DNA of 64,000 bases, taken from Bacteroidota bacterium (lineage in GTDB: Bacteria; Bacteroidota; Ignavibacteria; OLB7). The DNA is taken from positions 166,289 through 230,288 of the forward strand of contig JAFDZV010000010.1 in assembly GCA_018266795.1 (NCBI GenBank), given 5' to 3'. A model generated the notes under the pieces. That model worked only from the letters and a program-made list of their open reading frames with translations. It was not told the origin of the DNA and made no database searches. The translations under genes and the position numbers were made by a program. Positions 8,866 to 18,553 of this stretch are shown here, in pieces (position 1 is the first letter of the stretch; every line of letters starts with the position of its first letter).

Positions 8866-9960
8866 ATGAGTTCTCACAACGCATTACTCGCCGGAACCCG
8901 CAAGGGATTGCTCCTGTTCGAGCGCAACGGCAACGGCTGGCATGCAACTGCACAATGGTTCGGCGGCCAGCCGGTATCGTATTCGATGCACGACCCACGC
9001 ACCAACACGCTGTGGGCATGTCTGGACCACGGCCACTGGGGACAGAAGCTGCACCGCTCACGCGACTGGGGAACAACCTGGGAAGAGGTGAAGGCGCCGG
9101 CATACCCGGAGGGAGCGGAGATCAAGGCGGGCACGCCCGCCACACTACGCTACATCTGGTCCATCGGCGCGGGAGGTACGGACAGGCCGAACACGGTCTT
9201 CCTCGGCACGGAGCCGGGAGGTCTGTTCCGAAGCGACGACGGCGGCGACAGCTTCACGCTGGTGGACTCGCTGTGGAATCATCCCTCCCGTCAGGAGAGC
9301 TGGTTCGGCGGAGGGCGTGACTACGCAGGCATCCACTCCATCATTACCGATCCGCGCGACAGCAATCGACAACTGATCGGCATCAGCTGTGCAGGTGTGT
9401 TCGAGACAACCGATGATGGAGCAACCTGGGCCCCCATCAACAAGGGGCTGCGCGCAGACTATCTTCCAAATCCCGATGTGGAGGTTGGCCACGATCCGCA
9501 CCTCCTTGCAATGGCCCCGAACAATCCGGATGTGCTGTGGCAGCAGAACCACTGCGGAATTTTTCGCAGCACCGATGGCGGCAGGCAATGGGAACAGGTG
9601 TCGACTGAGGGGAATGACGCCCACTTCGGATTCGCCATTGCCGTGGACGAGAGGAATCCCGACCGCGCATGGGTTGTACCGGCGCAGAGTGACGGAGCGC
9701 GCATGGCAATCGGCGGTGCGCTTCGCGTATGCCGAACCGACGATGGAGGCCGTACATGGACCACGTTCACCAACGGCCTGCCGCAGCAGACCTGCTTCGA
9801 CGTGGTCTACCGGCATGCGCTGGACGTATCGGGCGATACACTGGCCTTCGCGTCGACAACAGGGAACATGTTCATTTCGGAAGATGGCGGTAACTCCTGG
9901 CATGAGCAGGCGAACTATCTCCCACCTGTCTATTCGCTCCGCTTCGCATCGCGCGGCTGA
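8866..9960 (+). CDS. Cytoplasmic Asp-box (BNR/VPS10-like) beta-propeller protein
   Basis: A 364-residue protein with at least six Asp-box turns (SRDWGTTW, SDDGGDSF, TDDGATW, STDGGRQW, TDDGGRTW, SEDGGNSW), consistent with a six- or seven-bladed propeller. Such proteins are often labelled exo-sialidases, but the catalytic Arg triad and Tyr of true sialidases are not recognisable, and there is no signal peptide (MSSHNALLAGTRKGLLLF), so a cytoplasmic binding or unknown enzymatic role is more likely. The motif LLAGTRKGLLLFE is shared with a widespread uncharacterised family. It follows nadE by 181 bases and ends at a bidirectional terminator. Confidence 0.85.
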   Translation: MSSHNALLAGTRKGLLLFERNGNGWHATAQWFGGQPVSYSMHDPRTNTLWACLDHGHWGQKLHRSRDWGTTWEEVKAPAYPEGAEIKAGTPATLRYIWSIGAGGTDRPNTVFLGTEPGGLFRSDDGGDSFTLVDSLWNHPSRQESWFGGGRDYAGIHSIITDPRDSNRQLIGISCAGVFETTDDGATWAPINKGLRADYLPNPDVEVGHDPHLLAMAPNNPDVLWQQNHCGIFRSTDGGRQWEQVSTEGNDAHFGFAIAVDERNPDRAWVVPAQSDGARMAIGGALRVCRTDDGGRTWTTFTNGLPQQTCFDVVYRHALDVSGDTLAFASTTGNMFISEDGGNSWHEQANYLPPVYSLRFASRG

Positions 9961-9986
9961 GCCATAGTACGGCAGTTCGCGAATCA

Positions 9987-10015
9987 AAAGGGCTCATCGA
10001 ATCGATGAGCCCTTT
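9987..10015. terminator. Bidirectional terminator between convergent genes
   Basis: AAAGGGCTCATCGA (9987-10000) and TCGATGAGCCCTTT (10002-10015) form a perfect 14-base inverted repeat, flanked by A- and T-rich ends, so it can stop the propeller gene on + and the VWA-OmpA gene on -. Confidence 0.9.
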
Positions 10016-10054
10016 CCACTGCTGCGAGGATGTCCGGCGACAGCATGAAGAACG

Positions 10055-11407
10055 TCAGCGCGAAACGATGATGAACTCCGTCCGGCGATTCAGACGCCGT
10101 CCTTCCTCGGTATCGTTCGAAGCGGTCGGCCGGGTCTCCCCGTAGCCGATCGTGGAGAAGCGGGCCGGCGCGATCCCCCGAAGGGTCATATATCGCTTCA
10201 CGGCGTCGGCTCGTGCCTGCGAGAGCTTCATGTTGTGCAGATGGTCGCCCATGTTGTCCGTAAAGCCCTCGATACGAAGCTTGAGCGAGGGACGAGCCTT
10301 CATCAGTCTGATCAGATAGTCCAGGCTGGCCTGCGATCCCTGCTCGATCACGTACTGATTCGTCTCGAAGCGGATGTTGTCCACCACAAGCTTGCGCCCC
10401 ACTTCCAACACCGCGAAGTTCTTGTGCACAGTAATCCCGGCGTTCGGAATCTTCAACTCCACGCGAATGGAGTCCGGAATCAGATCGGCCTTCGTGCGAT
10501 AGGTTACCGTATTCAACGACGTCATCGTCGAGATGAAGCTGTTCAGGATCTCGGCAAACGGCTTCTCGATATCGAACACCTGCCCTCCGGTGCCGTCGGC
10601 GATTGCGCGATATCCCACGATGGCCGTGGAGACGATGCAGAAGGTTCGCATGTCGTAGCGGGCAAGCAACTGGGTCATCGTGGAGGTCGTGTAGTTGGTT
10701 GTCCCATAGCCATGTTCACCGTACTGATGATAGGGTGCATCGGTGATGAGCACAACGCAACGATTCGCACTGGAGCGAAAATTCATGCTCGTGGCTGCCC
10801 GCAGGGCCTCCAGCGCATTCTCCTTCACATCGCCGCCTCCGCGCGCCTCCAACGCGCCAACCCACCCCTTGAACTCCTGAAGGTTGTCGGTAAGCCAATG
10901 CCGGTCCGCAACGTTGTCATCGAAGGCGATCATGCCGAGACGATAATCGATCCCCTTGGCGGTGAGGCGCGTGGTGAACTCCTCGATGTTCTGCTTCACG
11001 GCATCGATCTTGCTCCCCATGCTGCCGGTCTGGTCGATCAGAAACACGAAGTCCACCGGCACCCGGTTGCTGCTCGTCACCGTGGAGAGCGCAATGATCT
11101 CCTGACGCTGGCCGTTCTCGGTTATAATCACATCGCTCTTGTCGATGCCGGTAACGGCAACGTTGTTGGTATCGAACACATCGAACACAACGCTGATCAA
11201 CGGGAAGCGTGTGATATCGATATTCCGAACGGTGACGCGGAGCGTTGAATCGTGGAGTGCTACGGTGGTAAGGCCCAGCGTTGTGCGAACAACGTTGCTG
11301 TCGGAAGGCTGAGCATCGACGGTAAAGGGTAGGCATCCCCCCCACGCCGCGAGGAGCGTGACGATCAGAATCCACCGACGATAGAGCGCGACGAATCTGT
11401 CGATCAT
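10055..11407 (-). CDS. VWA-domain protein with C-terminal OmpA (peptidoglycan-binding) domain
   Basis: A 450-residue exported protein. The start at 11407 (MIDRFVALYRRWILIV) is chosen because it gives a normal signal peptide cut after about residue 32 (FTVDAQ); the longer frame to 11542 adds an unlikely Gly-rich leader. A VWA domain covers about 115-305 with the metal-site motif DQTGSMGS (125-132) and a later ITDAPYH. An OmpA domain at the end has LRIEGFTDNMGD and LSQARADAVKRYM, the residues that bind diaminopimelate, and ends RRTEFIIVSR. It probably ties a periplasmic protein-binding module to peptidoglycan. It is the last of four same-strand envelope genes; the 350-base gap upstream means co-transcription is not certain. 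Confidence 0.85.
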   Translation of the reverse strand: MIDRFVALYRRWILIVTLLAAWGGCLPFTVDAQPSDSNVVRTTLGLTTVALHDSTLRVTVRNIDITRFPLISVVFDVFDTNNVAVTGIDKSDVIITENGQRQEIIALSTVTSSNRVPVDFVFLIDQTGSMGSKIDAVKQNIEEFTTRLTAKGIDYRLGMIAFDDNVADRHWLTDNLQEFKGWVGALEARGGGDVKENALEALRAATSMNFRSSANRCVVLITDAPYHQYGEHGYGTTNYTTSTMTQLLARYDMRTFCIVSTAIVGYRAIADGTGGQVFDIEKPFAEILNSFISTMTSLNTVTYRTKADLIPDSIRVELKIPNAGITVHKNFAVLEVGRKLVVDNIRFETNQYVIEQGSQASLDYLIRLMKARPSLKLRIEGFTDNMGDHLHNMKLSQARADAVKRYMTLRGIAPARFSTIGYGETRPTASNDTEEGRRLNRRTEFIIVSR

Positions 11408-11765
11408 ACAGTGCTGGCGCCGGACGGTTGTTGCCGGGTTATCGAGACCGGAACGGTTCAATGCCTCAGGGCCAAGTGCCAGGCAGGCGATGGCGCTGCT
11501 GACCTGGACACCGCCCCCTCCTCCCTTCGCATACGACATCATTGAAAATAATAACGGATCTCTGTGCTGAGCCAGACTGAAAACGAAGACTCATCGGCTG
11601 CAGTCACAGAGACCCGTATGCTGTATTGACACGCGGTTGGCACCACACGTTACCGATGACATGATAACGTTACGCGCCGCGACGCCCTGAAGGCCCCAAC
11701 ACCCGGCACTGCTCTGGAGCCTATCGGCTCTGAAGCGCAGGTGGCCGGCTGTCCGATCGGTACCG

Positions 11766-13229
11766 TTAGTCGCCGCTGATCTTGAACCGAAGGATCGGCG
11801 AGATCATGAAGAAGGAACGCTGCTCCCATGGTGCCGGGCTGTCGCGAAGGATCGGCGTGGAGTACTTCGCCTCCACGAAGAGCCAGTTCGGAATCACCGG
11901 GATGTAGCCGGCAAGGAGCAGGTTGCGGTTGGCAAGCTGCGCGCTGAGGCCGAAGGGGAAGCCGGACTGATTCATGTACTCCACCTTGGCATAGATCCAG
12001 TCCTGTACGTCCGTGGGATGGATCAGGCCGTTGTAGATCACGCCGTCGGCGAGCTTCTCGGTATCCGCGGGGATACGCACCGGCACCAACGCCGATGCCG
12101 GACCGCCAGGCACAGGCAGCCGGGCAAACATCCCCTTGGCAATCTCCTGGTACGATGCACCAACACTGATGCGGAAGAAGTGCTCGTAATCATTCAGCCA
12201 CGTCTCCCAGAAGAACATCCCCTGCGCAACGGTACGGAGGAAGTATGCCTCCTTGATCTTTGTGAAGCGTTGCGAGGGAGGATCGATCTTCGCGGAGTCG
12301 ATCCCCCACACAACTGAACCATCGTTCATGTTGGCGAGTTCCGGCTCCAGTTTACTGAACGGCACTTCCGCGTTCACGGCAAAGCCGATGTCGTTCACCT
12401 GCGGGAGGCGGTAGTCGATATGCGCGAACGCCTTTGCGCCGAGCGATCCGTTGAGCTTGCGCGCGGAGATCGCTCCGCCCAGGAAGTCATTGCTGGACTG
12501 GCCGATCTTCAAACGGTATGCCGCACCGAGCTGAACGGTAAGAATATCGGGAACGCCCTTGGCGCGGAGCTCGACGTCGGTGAGCGGAATGACGGGGTAG
12601 GTGATCATCCCCTTCGCCTGACCGGAGGACCAGAAGTGGTAGCCGATCTCGTCGTTGCCGATCCAGTGTTCCAGGCGGGCGCCGGTGGAGCCGATCAGCA
12701 CAACCTGACGGAACGCGGATGCGGCAACAAACTGCCGCGCGCTTCCCGGCTGCATCACGTAACCGATCCTTTCCGGCGGCTTGGAGTTCACCGGCGTCTC
12801 CGGCTCGATCATGAGGTGCGCATAGTTGCGCTCGAGAATCTGCTGGTACAGACCATCTCCAAGATTCTTGCGGATAGTCTGCCCTCCGCTCAGCACGGCC
12901 GACGGGCCAACGCGGATGGAGAGAAGATCAGGCAGATCTGAGGAGCCGGGCTTCTGGAACGCCGAGGTAACGACCATCGAGTCCGACTCGCTTACCTGCT
13001 GGCCTTCGAGCTTGAAGTAGGTGGCGATCTTGACCTTCAAGTCGGCTTCAAGAATTTTCCATCGCGGCAGGTAACGCTCGATATCCGGATCGGTGGTCGA
13101 GGCGTCCGTGATCATCTTCTGGATGTCCTGCTGCGAAGGGGGCCCGGTTGGCTGCGCAACCACGGGAACGGCGTGGAAGCTTAAGGCTATAAGCACAATC
13201 GCAATTGCGATCAGCGTGAGCTTTCTCAT
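11766..13229 (-). CDS. Predicted outer-membrane protein, family unknown (paralogue-like C-terminus with next gene)
   Basis: A 487-residue exported protein. The start at 13229 gives the signal peptide MRKLTLIAIAIVLIALSFHAV ending VVAQ, with AAGGA upstream; the longer frame contains an improbable Cys-rich leader. The rest is rich in alternating hydrophobic strands (for example WLFVEAKYSTPILRDSP and FFMISPILRFKI), suggesting a C-terminal beta barrel or sheet. The segment FPFGLSAQ ... YSTPILRDSPAPWEQ resembles PWGIGLQ ... YFTPLNPKERPETHPWE at the end of the upstream neighbour, so the two probably share a C-terminal module. No known family is recognised. It lies 158 bases downstream of that neighbour, same strand. 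Confidence 0.75.
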   Translation of the reverse strand: MRKLTLIAIAIVLIALSFHAVPVVAQPTGPPSQQDIQKMITDASTTDPDIERYLPRWKILEADLKVKIATYFKLEGQQVSESDSMVVTSAFQKPGSSDLPDLLSIRVGPSAVLSGGQTIRKNLGDGLYQQILERNYAHLMIEPETPVNSKPPERIGYVMQPGSARQFVAASAFRQVVLIGSTGARLEHWIGNDEIGYHFWSSGQAKGMITYPVIPLTDVELRAKGVPDILTVQLGAAYRLKIGQSSNDFLGGAISARKLNGSLGAKAFAHIDYRLPQVNDIGFAVNAEVPFSKLEPELANMNDGSVVWGIDSAKIDPPSQRFTKIKEAYFLRTVAQGMFFWETWLNDYEHFFRISVGASYQEIAKGMFARLPVPGGPASALVPVRIPADTEKLADGVIYNGLIHPTDVQDWIYAKVEYMNQSGFPFGLSAQLANRNLLLAGYIPVIPNWLFVEAKYSTPILRDSPAPWEQRSFFMISPILRFKISGD

Positions 13230-13387
13230 GCTTTGTCTATCCTTGGCTGTAATTGTATGCGTTCGAGGGAGCGAACCTGCGCCGCGGTGCCAGGTGGGAG
13301 ATATGAATGATCCCGAACCGGGCCGGCGCATGCAACAGCACATGAGGAAGGCGCAGGCCTCCCGCATATGCCATCAAACCGCGCATG

Positions 13388-15190
13388 CTAGAAGTGATAC
13401 TTCACGCTGGCCGAGGGAACCATCAACGACGGATTCTCCCACGGATGAGTCTCGGGGCGCTCCTTCGGATTGAGCGGCGTGAAGTACTTCCCTTCGATCT
13501 TCAGATCCAGCCTCGGCGTTACCGCGAACTGAATCCAGACGTTGCCCAGAATGGACTGATCGAGGTACTGCAGGCCGATCCCCCATGGTGTTCTCTGCCC
13601 CGTACGCATAAACTCGATCTTGCCGGAGATTCCGCCGAACGTCTCGCTCTTCTCCTTCTGAAGAATCGTGGCCCGCTGATCGGGCGCGGGATTGGTATCC
13701 TGCGGGTCGTAGCGTCGGGTATAGGTATCGACGCCGTAGGCCGTGCCGCCGACCTTCAGACGGAACAGATTCTTTGCTCCCGGATCGGCATAGAAGCCGA
13801 ACGAGTAGTAGAGCTGTGTCGCATAGCGGATGATATACCCACGCTCGGCGATCGGGTCCGTAGTCTCACCGGAGAGCATGATGCTCTTGGCATTCGATTC
13901 GCTGAAGGTATAGCTGAGGTAGAAGTTGAAGAGTCCGGAATTGGCGAGCAGAGGAGCACTGAAATCGCCGGAGACAGCCAAGCCGTAGCCGCCCAACAGA
14001 CGTTGGCGATTCGAACCAATGCCGCTTGTCTCGATCGTGCTGTCGCCGAATCGGAACACCGGGAGCACCGCTCCGATCTTGATGTTCTCCAGGATGGCGT
14101 TCAGCGTCATGCGGCCTCCCCAGACCGACGGGATGTTGATCTCATCGAAACCGGTCTTCAGTTCCACGCCCCAGTCAGGATCGGGGAACGGAAGCGTATC
14201 GGATGTGGTCTTGTATGCCATGAACGACGCAAGCACGTCCGAACCAACGGAGATCTCGTACGGATACTCGTACGCGTTCGGCATTGCTGCGGCTCCATCC
14301 TTCCCGGGCAGAGTAGGATCGATGTTGAGGTTGGACGCAATCATGCGTGTAGAGTCCTGCGCACGGAGCGGACGGCCGTTGCTCACGCTGAGAAGAACGT
14401 ACGGGTACTTGTCCTCATCCAGATAGCGGGTGTTGCCAACGCTGCGCGGCACGATCTGGATCTCCGCAAGATCGCGAAGCGTGAACATCTGGTTGGCGAG
14501 AAACGGGCTGTTGCCGGTAAACACGGCCTCGCGCATCTCGTCGTACAGGGTGGGATCCAGCTTCTTGACATTGTCGTACAGATCGATGCCGCCCCACGTG
14601 GCTCCCTTGAGATTGAAGCCGCCTCCGGGCGCATCCTCGATGCCGACCAATGCCATCAGCAACGGCTGCGAGCGATCGCGCGAGGTGATCAGGAAGTAAT
14701 CCTTCGGGATGTTCTTGCGATCGTTGATGATCTTCTTCGCGAGGTTGAGCACCTGGTCGGCAACCTGCGGGTCTACATCATCCACCTGCTTGCTGAAGTT
14801 GTCGGCAAGCTTCTCGATGAACTTCTGCACATCCTTGCCGGCAGCGGTAGAGGCGATGCGCATCACGTTCTGGTAGAGGTTTTCCGCATCGGTACCATCG
14901 GTCAGGATGTCGACACGATGCTTCTCGATTTCAACGCTGTCCTTCGATGCCATCTGCATCTGCGGCACAATCAGGCGCTGCTTGAATTCATCCTGCAGCC
15001 GATAGATCGTCACATTCGTCCATTTGATTTCATCGATCTGCCGCGCGAGGTTCGCGAGTGATCGACTCAGACGCTGCTTTGTCTTGACGGTATCAGGCTC
15101 CGCACGGAGAGGAAGGGTGGGAGCGAGAACGATTCCCCAGAGACAGAGAAACGTCACGCTTTTCACCAACCGGGCGATCTGGATCCTCAT
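13388..15190 (-). CDS. Predicted outer-membrane beta-barrel protein, family unknown
   Basis: A 600-residue exported protein with signal peptide MRIQIARLVKSVTFLCLWGI ending about residue 30 (LPLRAEP). Residues about 35-150 look helical (LSRSLANLARQIDEIKW and KDVQKFIEKLADNFSKQ), perhaps a periplasmic coiled-coil stalk. From about residue 300 the pattern changes to amphipathic strands and the chain ends PSASVKYHF, with the terminal aromatic residue typical of Bam-assembled barrels. I do not recognise the family. Downstream is the protein with a similar C-terminus; upstream, after 368 bases, is the GldM-like gene. A role in an outer-membrane complex is inference from context only. Confidence 0.75.
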   Translation of the reverse strand: MRIQIARLVKSVTFLCLWGIVLAPTLPLRAEPDTVKTKQRLSRSLANLARQIDEIKWTNVTIYRLQDEFKQRLIVPQMQMASKDSVEIEKHRVDILTDGTDAENLYQNVMRIASTAAGKDVQKFIEKLADNFSKQVDDVDPQVADQVLNLAKKIINDRKNIPKDYFLITSRDRSQPLLMALVGIEDAPGGGFNLKGATWGGIDLYDNVKKLDPTLYDEMREAVFTGNSPFLANQMFTLRDLAEIQIVPRSVGNTRYLDEDKYPYVLLSVSNGRPLRAQDSTRMIASNLNIDPTLPGKDGAAAMPNAYEYPYEISVGSDVLASFMAYKTTSDTLPFPDPDWGVELKTGFDEINIPSVWGGRMTLNAILENIKIGAVLPVFRFGDSTIETSGIGSNRQRLLGGYGLAVSGDFSAPLLANSGLFNFYLSYTFSESNAKSIMLSGETTDPIAERGYIIRYATQLYYSFGFYADPGAKNLFRLKVGGTAYGVDTYTRRYDPQDTNPAPDQRATILQKEKSETFGGISGKIEFMRTGQRTPWGIGLQYLDQSILGNVWIQFAVTPRLDLKIEGKYFTPLNPKERPETHPWENPSLMVPSASVKYHF

Positions 15191-15558
15191 GTGGTTGTTC
15201 CGTGTGTTGAGAGTAAACGAATGCCAGAGTAGAACGATACTGGGCGCTGCCGGGCGGCAACATAGGAAAGAACGGGGTTACTCAGAAGCGGATTGTTACG
15301 GAGCGAGGCAACGCCTCCGAACCTGTACGCTTCACTGAGAATGACGACTGTGGGCCACTCATTGGAAGGACATTTACGGCACCAACCCATGTATCCAATG
15401 ATGCGCCTCGATGTCAGTGCGTCGCTGTGACCGGCTCTCTCAGCTTCCGCGAGCTGAGAAGAGTACGGGGTGTCAATGCCCGGGCACGCCGACTGGGGCA
15501 TCAGCCGCCCTCTTGCATCGCAGTAGAGGGCGGCCGTGCACACATCCTTCGATCTCCG
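15191..15558. other. Intergenic stretch with two hairpins
   Basis: Between the GldM-like gene and the barrel gene. It holds GCCGCCCTCT (15504-15513) / AGAGGGCGGC (15525-15534), ten perfect pairs just past the GldM-like stop but without a T tract, and a smaller TCTCAGCT/AGCTGAGA hairpin near 15432-15456. The first may end or process the upstream transcript on the minus strand. No gene seen. Confidence 0.45.
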
Positions 15559-17484
15559 TTAGCGCGGTTGCACCGAAACGGTAATGGTCATCGCCTCCTG
15601 CTTCGCTTCACCACGCCCTTGCAACTGAAGATCGACATTGACGGTCTTGTTACCGGACGTAAGATCCTTGTTCTTCAGGAGTCGGGCGAAATCCTGCCCC
15701 TTGAGGGTCAGGTAATATTTGTCGCCCTCCTGTTCCAGATTCAGAACAAGGCCGTACTGGGCGCAATCATTACAGTTCGCCTGCACACCAACCGGTGTCT
15801 CAGTGTTGCCCAGCCGCTGGATGGCTCCGAACTGCGGCGACTTCCACTCCTTGGCTCTGGGTGAAAGAATGGCAACAAAATCCACCTGTTCCGCGACAAG
15901 CTCCGGCTTGCGATAGCCAACGCTCATCTTCTTCGATTCGAGCCCGATGACGGGCGCCGGGGTTACATTCTGCTGGTTGCAGAGAAGCATCACCCACTGG
16001 CTCGAGTCCGCCGTGCCTCCTGGCTTCCAAAAGACCTTCGTCACGATATCCTCGGGCTTCATTCCTTCCGGAACCATCAACGCCTTCTGAACATCCGGAG
16101 GAAGCGCCTTGAAGTTAGTTCCGACACGGTTCATCACCTGAACCCCCTTGAACCATACAACCGTCTGGTAATGGTCGGCAGGGATCTGCGGATTGTTCCA
16201 GTCGCTCGACGGATCATAGCTTACGCCGTACGTCGCACTCAGGCCTCGCCATGCGTCCACACCGGTCCGGACAATCTGCTGATCTTTCATACGCTCTGCA
16301 CGCAGACGCGGCCTGTCCACCGAAAGGATCTTCTCGTCCGTCGCCGTACCGGCGGGTGTCGTTGCCCGAACCGTCAACTTGTTGTCGGCAACCTCAGGTT
16401 TGTCCACCACGGCATAGTACTGGTTGTTCTTCGCGTCCTTGGCCTCCATTCGTGCAGGAGCCATCACGGACTTGTTCGCCTCGTTCGGCCCAAGCGAAAC
16501 GACTACGCGGAACGGTGCGACGTTGAGCCAGTAGATGGTATCGCGCGGAGACGCGATCTGCGCGAACGGCTGCGGCGGCGGCGGCAGATCGGGCTTCACA
16601 ACCTTGATGTTGATGGCCATGCCTCCCTTGTTTTCCGCGAGCGTCTTGTAGGCGTCCGGCGTCAACAGCTTCTCAATGTACTTCTCCACCTGCGATGCCT
16701 GGCTGTCGCCAGGAGCCCCGGCCTGCTTGCGGAGCACCTTCTGCACCTGGCGAAGCTGCTTCACTGTCAGCTTGATATTGCCGATGCGAATCGTATCGTC
16801 GTCCTTGGGATCACCGGTCACACCGAGGATCTTGTTCGTCGAGGATGCAAACCGCAGACGGTACCAGCCGGAGCTGGCACTGTTCGGACTGAAGTTCACA
16901 CTGAACACCTTCACCCGATGCCCCTGTGCAACCTGCTGGCTGGTCTGCTCCTGATTCAGGATGAAGTACTTGCCCCCCGCACCGCTTGGCCCGGCAGGAG
17001 CATTGCCCTTCACAACCACAGGAGTGTCGTATCCACCAACGTCGGTACCGATCTTGGCTTCGAAGAAGGGGTCGGCAAGATCCAGCGAGTCGACCGGCAG
17101 CTGATCCTCCGGCTTGGTGATGTTGGGATCGAAGGAGACCAGATAATCGAGCTCGGAAACATCATCACCCTTGATGGTCTTTCCGTTCCGAACACTCTGG
17201 GCCTTGGCATCGCCGACCGCAACAAAGACATTGTAGTTGCGTTCGTTGTTCTTGGCTTCCTTCGCGTCCAGAACAATGTTGTCCTTCTGTGAGGCCGTGA
17301 TGCCGGTAGAACCCGAGCCGGTCTGCAACTGCGACAAGATCGTCTGCACGATCTGAATCGCCTGCCTCTGCTGGCGCCGCAGGCCTTCTTCAGCCTCATC
17401 ACGCTCGATGAAGATGATCAGCAGTTCTAGAATAACGGCAAGGTACAGCACAAAGTAAACCTTGCCAGCTCCGCCTTTCGACAT
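15559..17484 (-). CDS. GldM/PorM-like single-pass periplasmic protein (tentative)
   Basis: A 641-residue protein with one N-terminal membrane segment (about residues 8-27, VYFVLYLAVILELLIIFIE), a short helical stretch, and a long periplasmic part. The plan, MSKG start, one helix, then several Ig-like domains (for example from PFAQIASPRDTIYW and LSVDRPRLRAER), resembles GldM/PorM, the T9SS motor-shaft protein, but the characteristic RQKMINMMYLV start is absent, so this is an analogy and not a firm assignment. A CNDC pair lies near residue 580. AGGAGAAAGG precedes the ATG. It heads the series of envelope genes to 10055. GldK, GldL and GldN were not found in this window. An unrelated lineage-specific envelope protein is the main alternative. 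Confidence 0.5.
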   Translation of the reverse strand: MSKGGAGKVYFVLYLAVILELLIIFIERDEAEEGLRRQQRQAIQIVQTILSQLQTGSGSTGITASQKDNIVLDAKEAKNNERNYNVFVAVGDAKAQSVRNGKTIKGDDVSELDYLVSFDPNITKPEDQLPVDSLDLADPFFEAKIGTDVGGYDTPVVVKGNAPAGPSGAGGKYFILNQEQTSQQVAQGHRVKVFSVNFSPNSASSGWYRLRFASSTNKILGVTGDPKDDDTIRIGNIKLTVKQLRQVQKVLRKQAGAPGDSQASQVEKYIEKLLTPDAYKTLAENKGGMAINIKVVKPDLPPPPQPFAQIASPRDTIYWLNVAPFRVVVSLGPNEANKSVMAPARMEAKDAKNNQYYAVVDKPEVADNKLTVRATTPAGTATDEKILSVDRPRLRAERMKDQQIVRTGVDAWRGLSATYGVSYDPSSDWNNPQIPADHYQTVVWFKGVQVMNRVGTNFKALPPDVQKALMVPEGMKPEDIVTKVFWKPGGTADSSQWVMLLCNQQNVTPAPVIGLESKKMSVGYRKPELVAEQVDFVAILSPRAKEWKSPQFGAIQRLGNTETPVGVQANCNDCAQYGLVLNLEQEGDKYYLTLKGQDFARLLKNKDLTSGNKTVNVDLQLQGRGEAKQEAMTITVSVQPR

Positions 17485-17567
17485 ACTTAGCTTCCTTTCT
17501 CCTGAAGAGACGGGTGATTATGGGTTGCGGTCGCGAAAGTCAACCGGGATGATGATTCACAGGGCAG

Positions 17568-17597
17568 CAAAATAGGAAGTATTCCCCTTTGCAAAAC
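17568..17597 (-). promoter_or_regulatory. Candidate promoter of the GldM-like gene
   Basis: On the minus strand GTTTTG (17597-17592), a 17-base spacer and TATTTTG (17574-17568) resemble the Bacteroidota TTTG/TAnnTTTG pair with one base missing. It lies about 85 bases upstream of the ATG. Confidence 0.35.
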
Positions 17598-18509
17598 GAT
17601 GTGAAGCATGGCACTCGGTGTTGGGATGAAGAGCACCATCTGCCATTCCTCTTGCGGGTTATCGAATGATGTCGGCAAGTTCCCGGGTTGTCGTACTTCG
17701 TTACAGGCAAACTCGCCAACGCCATCGATCCGTTGATGTGTTGTTGGTCCGTTCTCCGCTCTCGACACCGAAGGTGCCCGGAATAACGGATGCAGGGTCG
17801 CGGATTCTCAAGCGATAATACAGCGCGGTCGAGCTACAAATCAAGAAAAAACTTTCGCGAGGCGTGACGTACGCCACAGTACCGCTGTCATTTGCTGCGA
17901 TTCGGCCCGATTCCTCGCTCCCACTCCCCCGCATCCCATCCTGCCCCGTTTACCGGCCGCCGTATGAGGTAACAACTCTGTCTTGATAGATATTGTCCTG
18001 TGTGTGGTTCTGCCGGACGACAGCAGCAGCTCAGGGTCGACTCCCGGTTGATATGCACGTGCACTCGTAACGGCGCGTTCGTGCGTCCGGACTTGTGCCA
18101 CTACAGTACGACGTACATCGCAGGAACGCCATTGTCGCCCCTCTCGAACGCCGCGGAAGCCTGCCTGCCGGTGCCCGATGCCGGAGGCTGTACAGAACGC
18201 GGATGCCGCGCGTCGGCCGAGGGGGGGCGGTGGATGGCAGACGGTTCCCGGTGGCCGGCACCAGACGACAGGTCGTGTCTCAGTGTGATGGCAGCGTGCC
18301 CTCAAGTGCTCGCGGTCAGTCTGACGCTGAGCCCTTCGTCAAACTCATGGCAGACTCCGCGAAGCGCATCTCGCATGGCTGACCGGTACGGCGAGATCCT
18401 TCGCCTGCGGCTCAGAGGATGACACGACGGGAGGGATACTCAAACTGAGACACTACCGTACGACAAAACCGTTTGCTTGCCAGAGATACATGCGGTACGT
18501 TTGCTCATG
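17598..18509. other. Long intergenic stretch, no gene recognised
   Basis: About 900 bases with open frames on both strands but no recognisable product, start signal or codon pattern like the neighbours. Near 18385-18422 the sequence GAGATCCTTCGCCTGCGG resembles the small dispersed intergenic element GATCCTTCGCTxCGCTCAGGATGAC known from many bacterial genomes; only one clear copy is present here. Confidence 0.4.
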
Positions 18510-18547
18510 AAAAAAACAACCCCGGCAGAAACAATCTCCTGCCGGGG
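18510..18547 (-). terminator. Strong intrinsic terminator of the 32-residue gene
   Basis: Stem CCCCGGCAG (18520-18528) / CTGCCGGGG (18539-18547), nine perfect pairs, followed on the minus strand by TTG and seven T (18516-18510). It begins seven bases after the stop of the small gene at 18554. Confidence 0.9.
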
Positions 18548-18553
18548 CTCCCA

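Noticed and set aside
8866-9960. Sialidase annotation for the Asp-box protein
   Set aside because: Asp boxes alone do not make a sialidase; the catalytic residues and a signal peptide are not recognisable.
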